Shown one piece after another: positions 4,927 through 5,088 of a stretch of DNA of 5,088 bases. This DNA is from an uncultured Ruminococcus sp. GTDB taxonomy: Bacteria; Bacillota; Clostridia; Oscillospirales; Ruminococcaceae. A program made the translations under genes and the position numbers. Every line of letters starts with the position of its first letter. Positions within the stretch are counted from its first letter, which is position 1. The notes beneath the pieces are model-generated. The model was not told where the DNA came from. It did no database searches and saw nothing but the letters and a program-made list of their open reading frames with translations. The stretch covers positions 1 through 5,088 of the forward strand of contig CAMHUJ010000169.1 of NCBI GenBank assembly GCA_946188175.1, given 5' to 3'.

Positions 4927-5088
4927 TCATTTTGCCTTATGTCCGCGCTTCAAACTGATCGATGCTCTTTGACAAAGCCTTACGCGGAACTGATGCATAC
5001 TGCTGTCGATATGCAGCTGAAGCTTGTTCTGCGCAGCAATCTGCTGCACGATCGAGAGTCCGAGCCCTGTGCCCATGCGGTTGCTGCG
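4927..5088 (-). CDS. C-terminal fragment of a sensor histidine kinase (5' part outside window)
   Basis: The minus-strand frame enters at the right edge and ends at TGA (4927-4929) after 53 residues. MGTGLGLSIVQQIAAQNKLQ is the G2 box and following helix of the HATPase_c domain. In histidine kinases this ATP lid closes over the nucleotide used to phosphorylate the dimerisation-domain histidine. The glycines at fragment residues 6, 8 and 10 are intact. The final beta strand (about 32-38, HQFRVRL) is followed by a basic tail of some 15 residues. Sensor, membrane segments, the phospho-accepting His and the N box are beyond the edge, so the signal is unknown. A response regulator would be expected upstream, outside the window. 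It is the last gene of its unit, with a terminator 54 nt downstream. The G2 box could belong to another GHKL ATPase, but this form is typical of two-component kinases. Confidence 0.85.
   Translation of the reverse strand, partial: RSNRMGTGLGLSIVQQIAAQNKLQLHIDSSMHQFRVRLCQRASISLKRGHKAK

Noticed and set aside
1..5088. CRISPR array, tRNA genes, intact transposase or integrase
   Set aside because: No regularly spaced repeat series, no tRNA cloverleaf and no recombinase motifs were seen on either strand.

Overview
The window reads as chromosomal DNA of a low-to-mid GC Firmicute, most likely a Clostridia/Ruminococcaceae-type gut bacterium. The evidence is strong AGGAGG-type ribosome binding sites, sigma-A promoters with exact 17-bp spacers, a YczE-type membrane protein, a DUF4143-type ATPase and a BspA-like leucine-rich-repeat protein. 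No phylogenetic marker gene is present, so this placement is an inference.

Left end (1-525). The last 59 residues of an alpha/beta hydrolase run off the left edge. They are followed by about 380 bp without an intact gene. This stretch holds an 11-bp inverted repeat over the hydrolase stop, a 17/18-bp inverted repeat built of 10-bp units, and a ribosome binding site with the first 12 codons of a low-molecular-weight protein tyrosine phosphatase that ends inside its catalytic loop. AT-rich TTTTACCATT repeats and a strong terminator-like hairpin (484-521) follow. It looks like a recombination or integration scar, but no integrase is present.

Middle (565-4231, all minus strand). There are two transcription units. 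A BspA-like LRR protein (4231 to 2627) has its own promoter at 4266-4294 and a terminator-like hairpin that includes its stop codon. Downstream, a TTGACT-17-TATAAT promoter (2467-2495) drives a two-gene operon: an AAA_14/DUF4143 ATPase (2445 to 1252) and, 15 bp later, a YczE-family membrane protein (1236 to 565). For both promoter-proximal genes the longest reading frame reaches into the promoter. The starts given here are therefore shorter, and each has a good ribosome binding site.

Right end (4295-5088). Back to back with the LRR promoter is a plus-strand promoter (4309-4337) followed by about 270 nt with no convincing ORF. That stretch folds into at least seven hairpins and ends in a GC-rich terminator, so it looks like a freestanding structured non-coding RNA. 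It is the most interesting object here and I cannot assign it to a family. After about 220 bp of non-coding or relic sequence comes a terminator for a minus-strand sensor histidine kinase. Only the C-terminal 53 residues of that kinase, with the G2 ATP-lid motif, are inside the window.

Apart from the ATPase-YczE operon, the genes show no clear shared pathway. The two divergent promoters are the only visible regulatory link between the LRR gene and the RNA.
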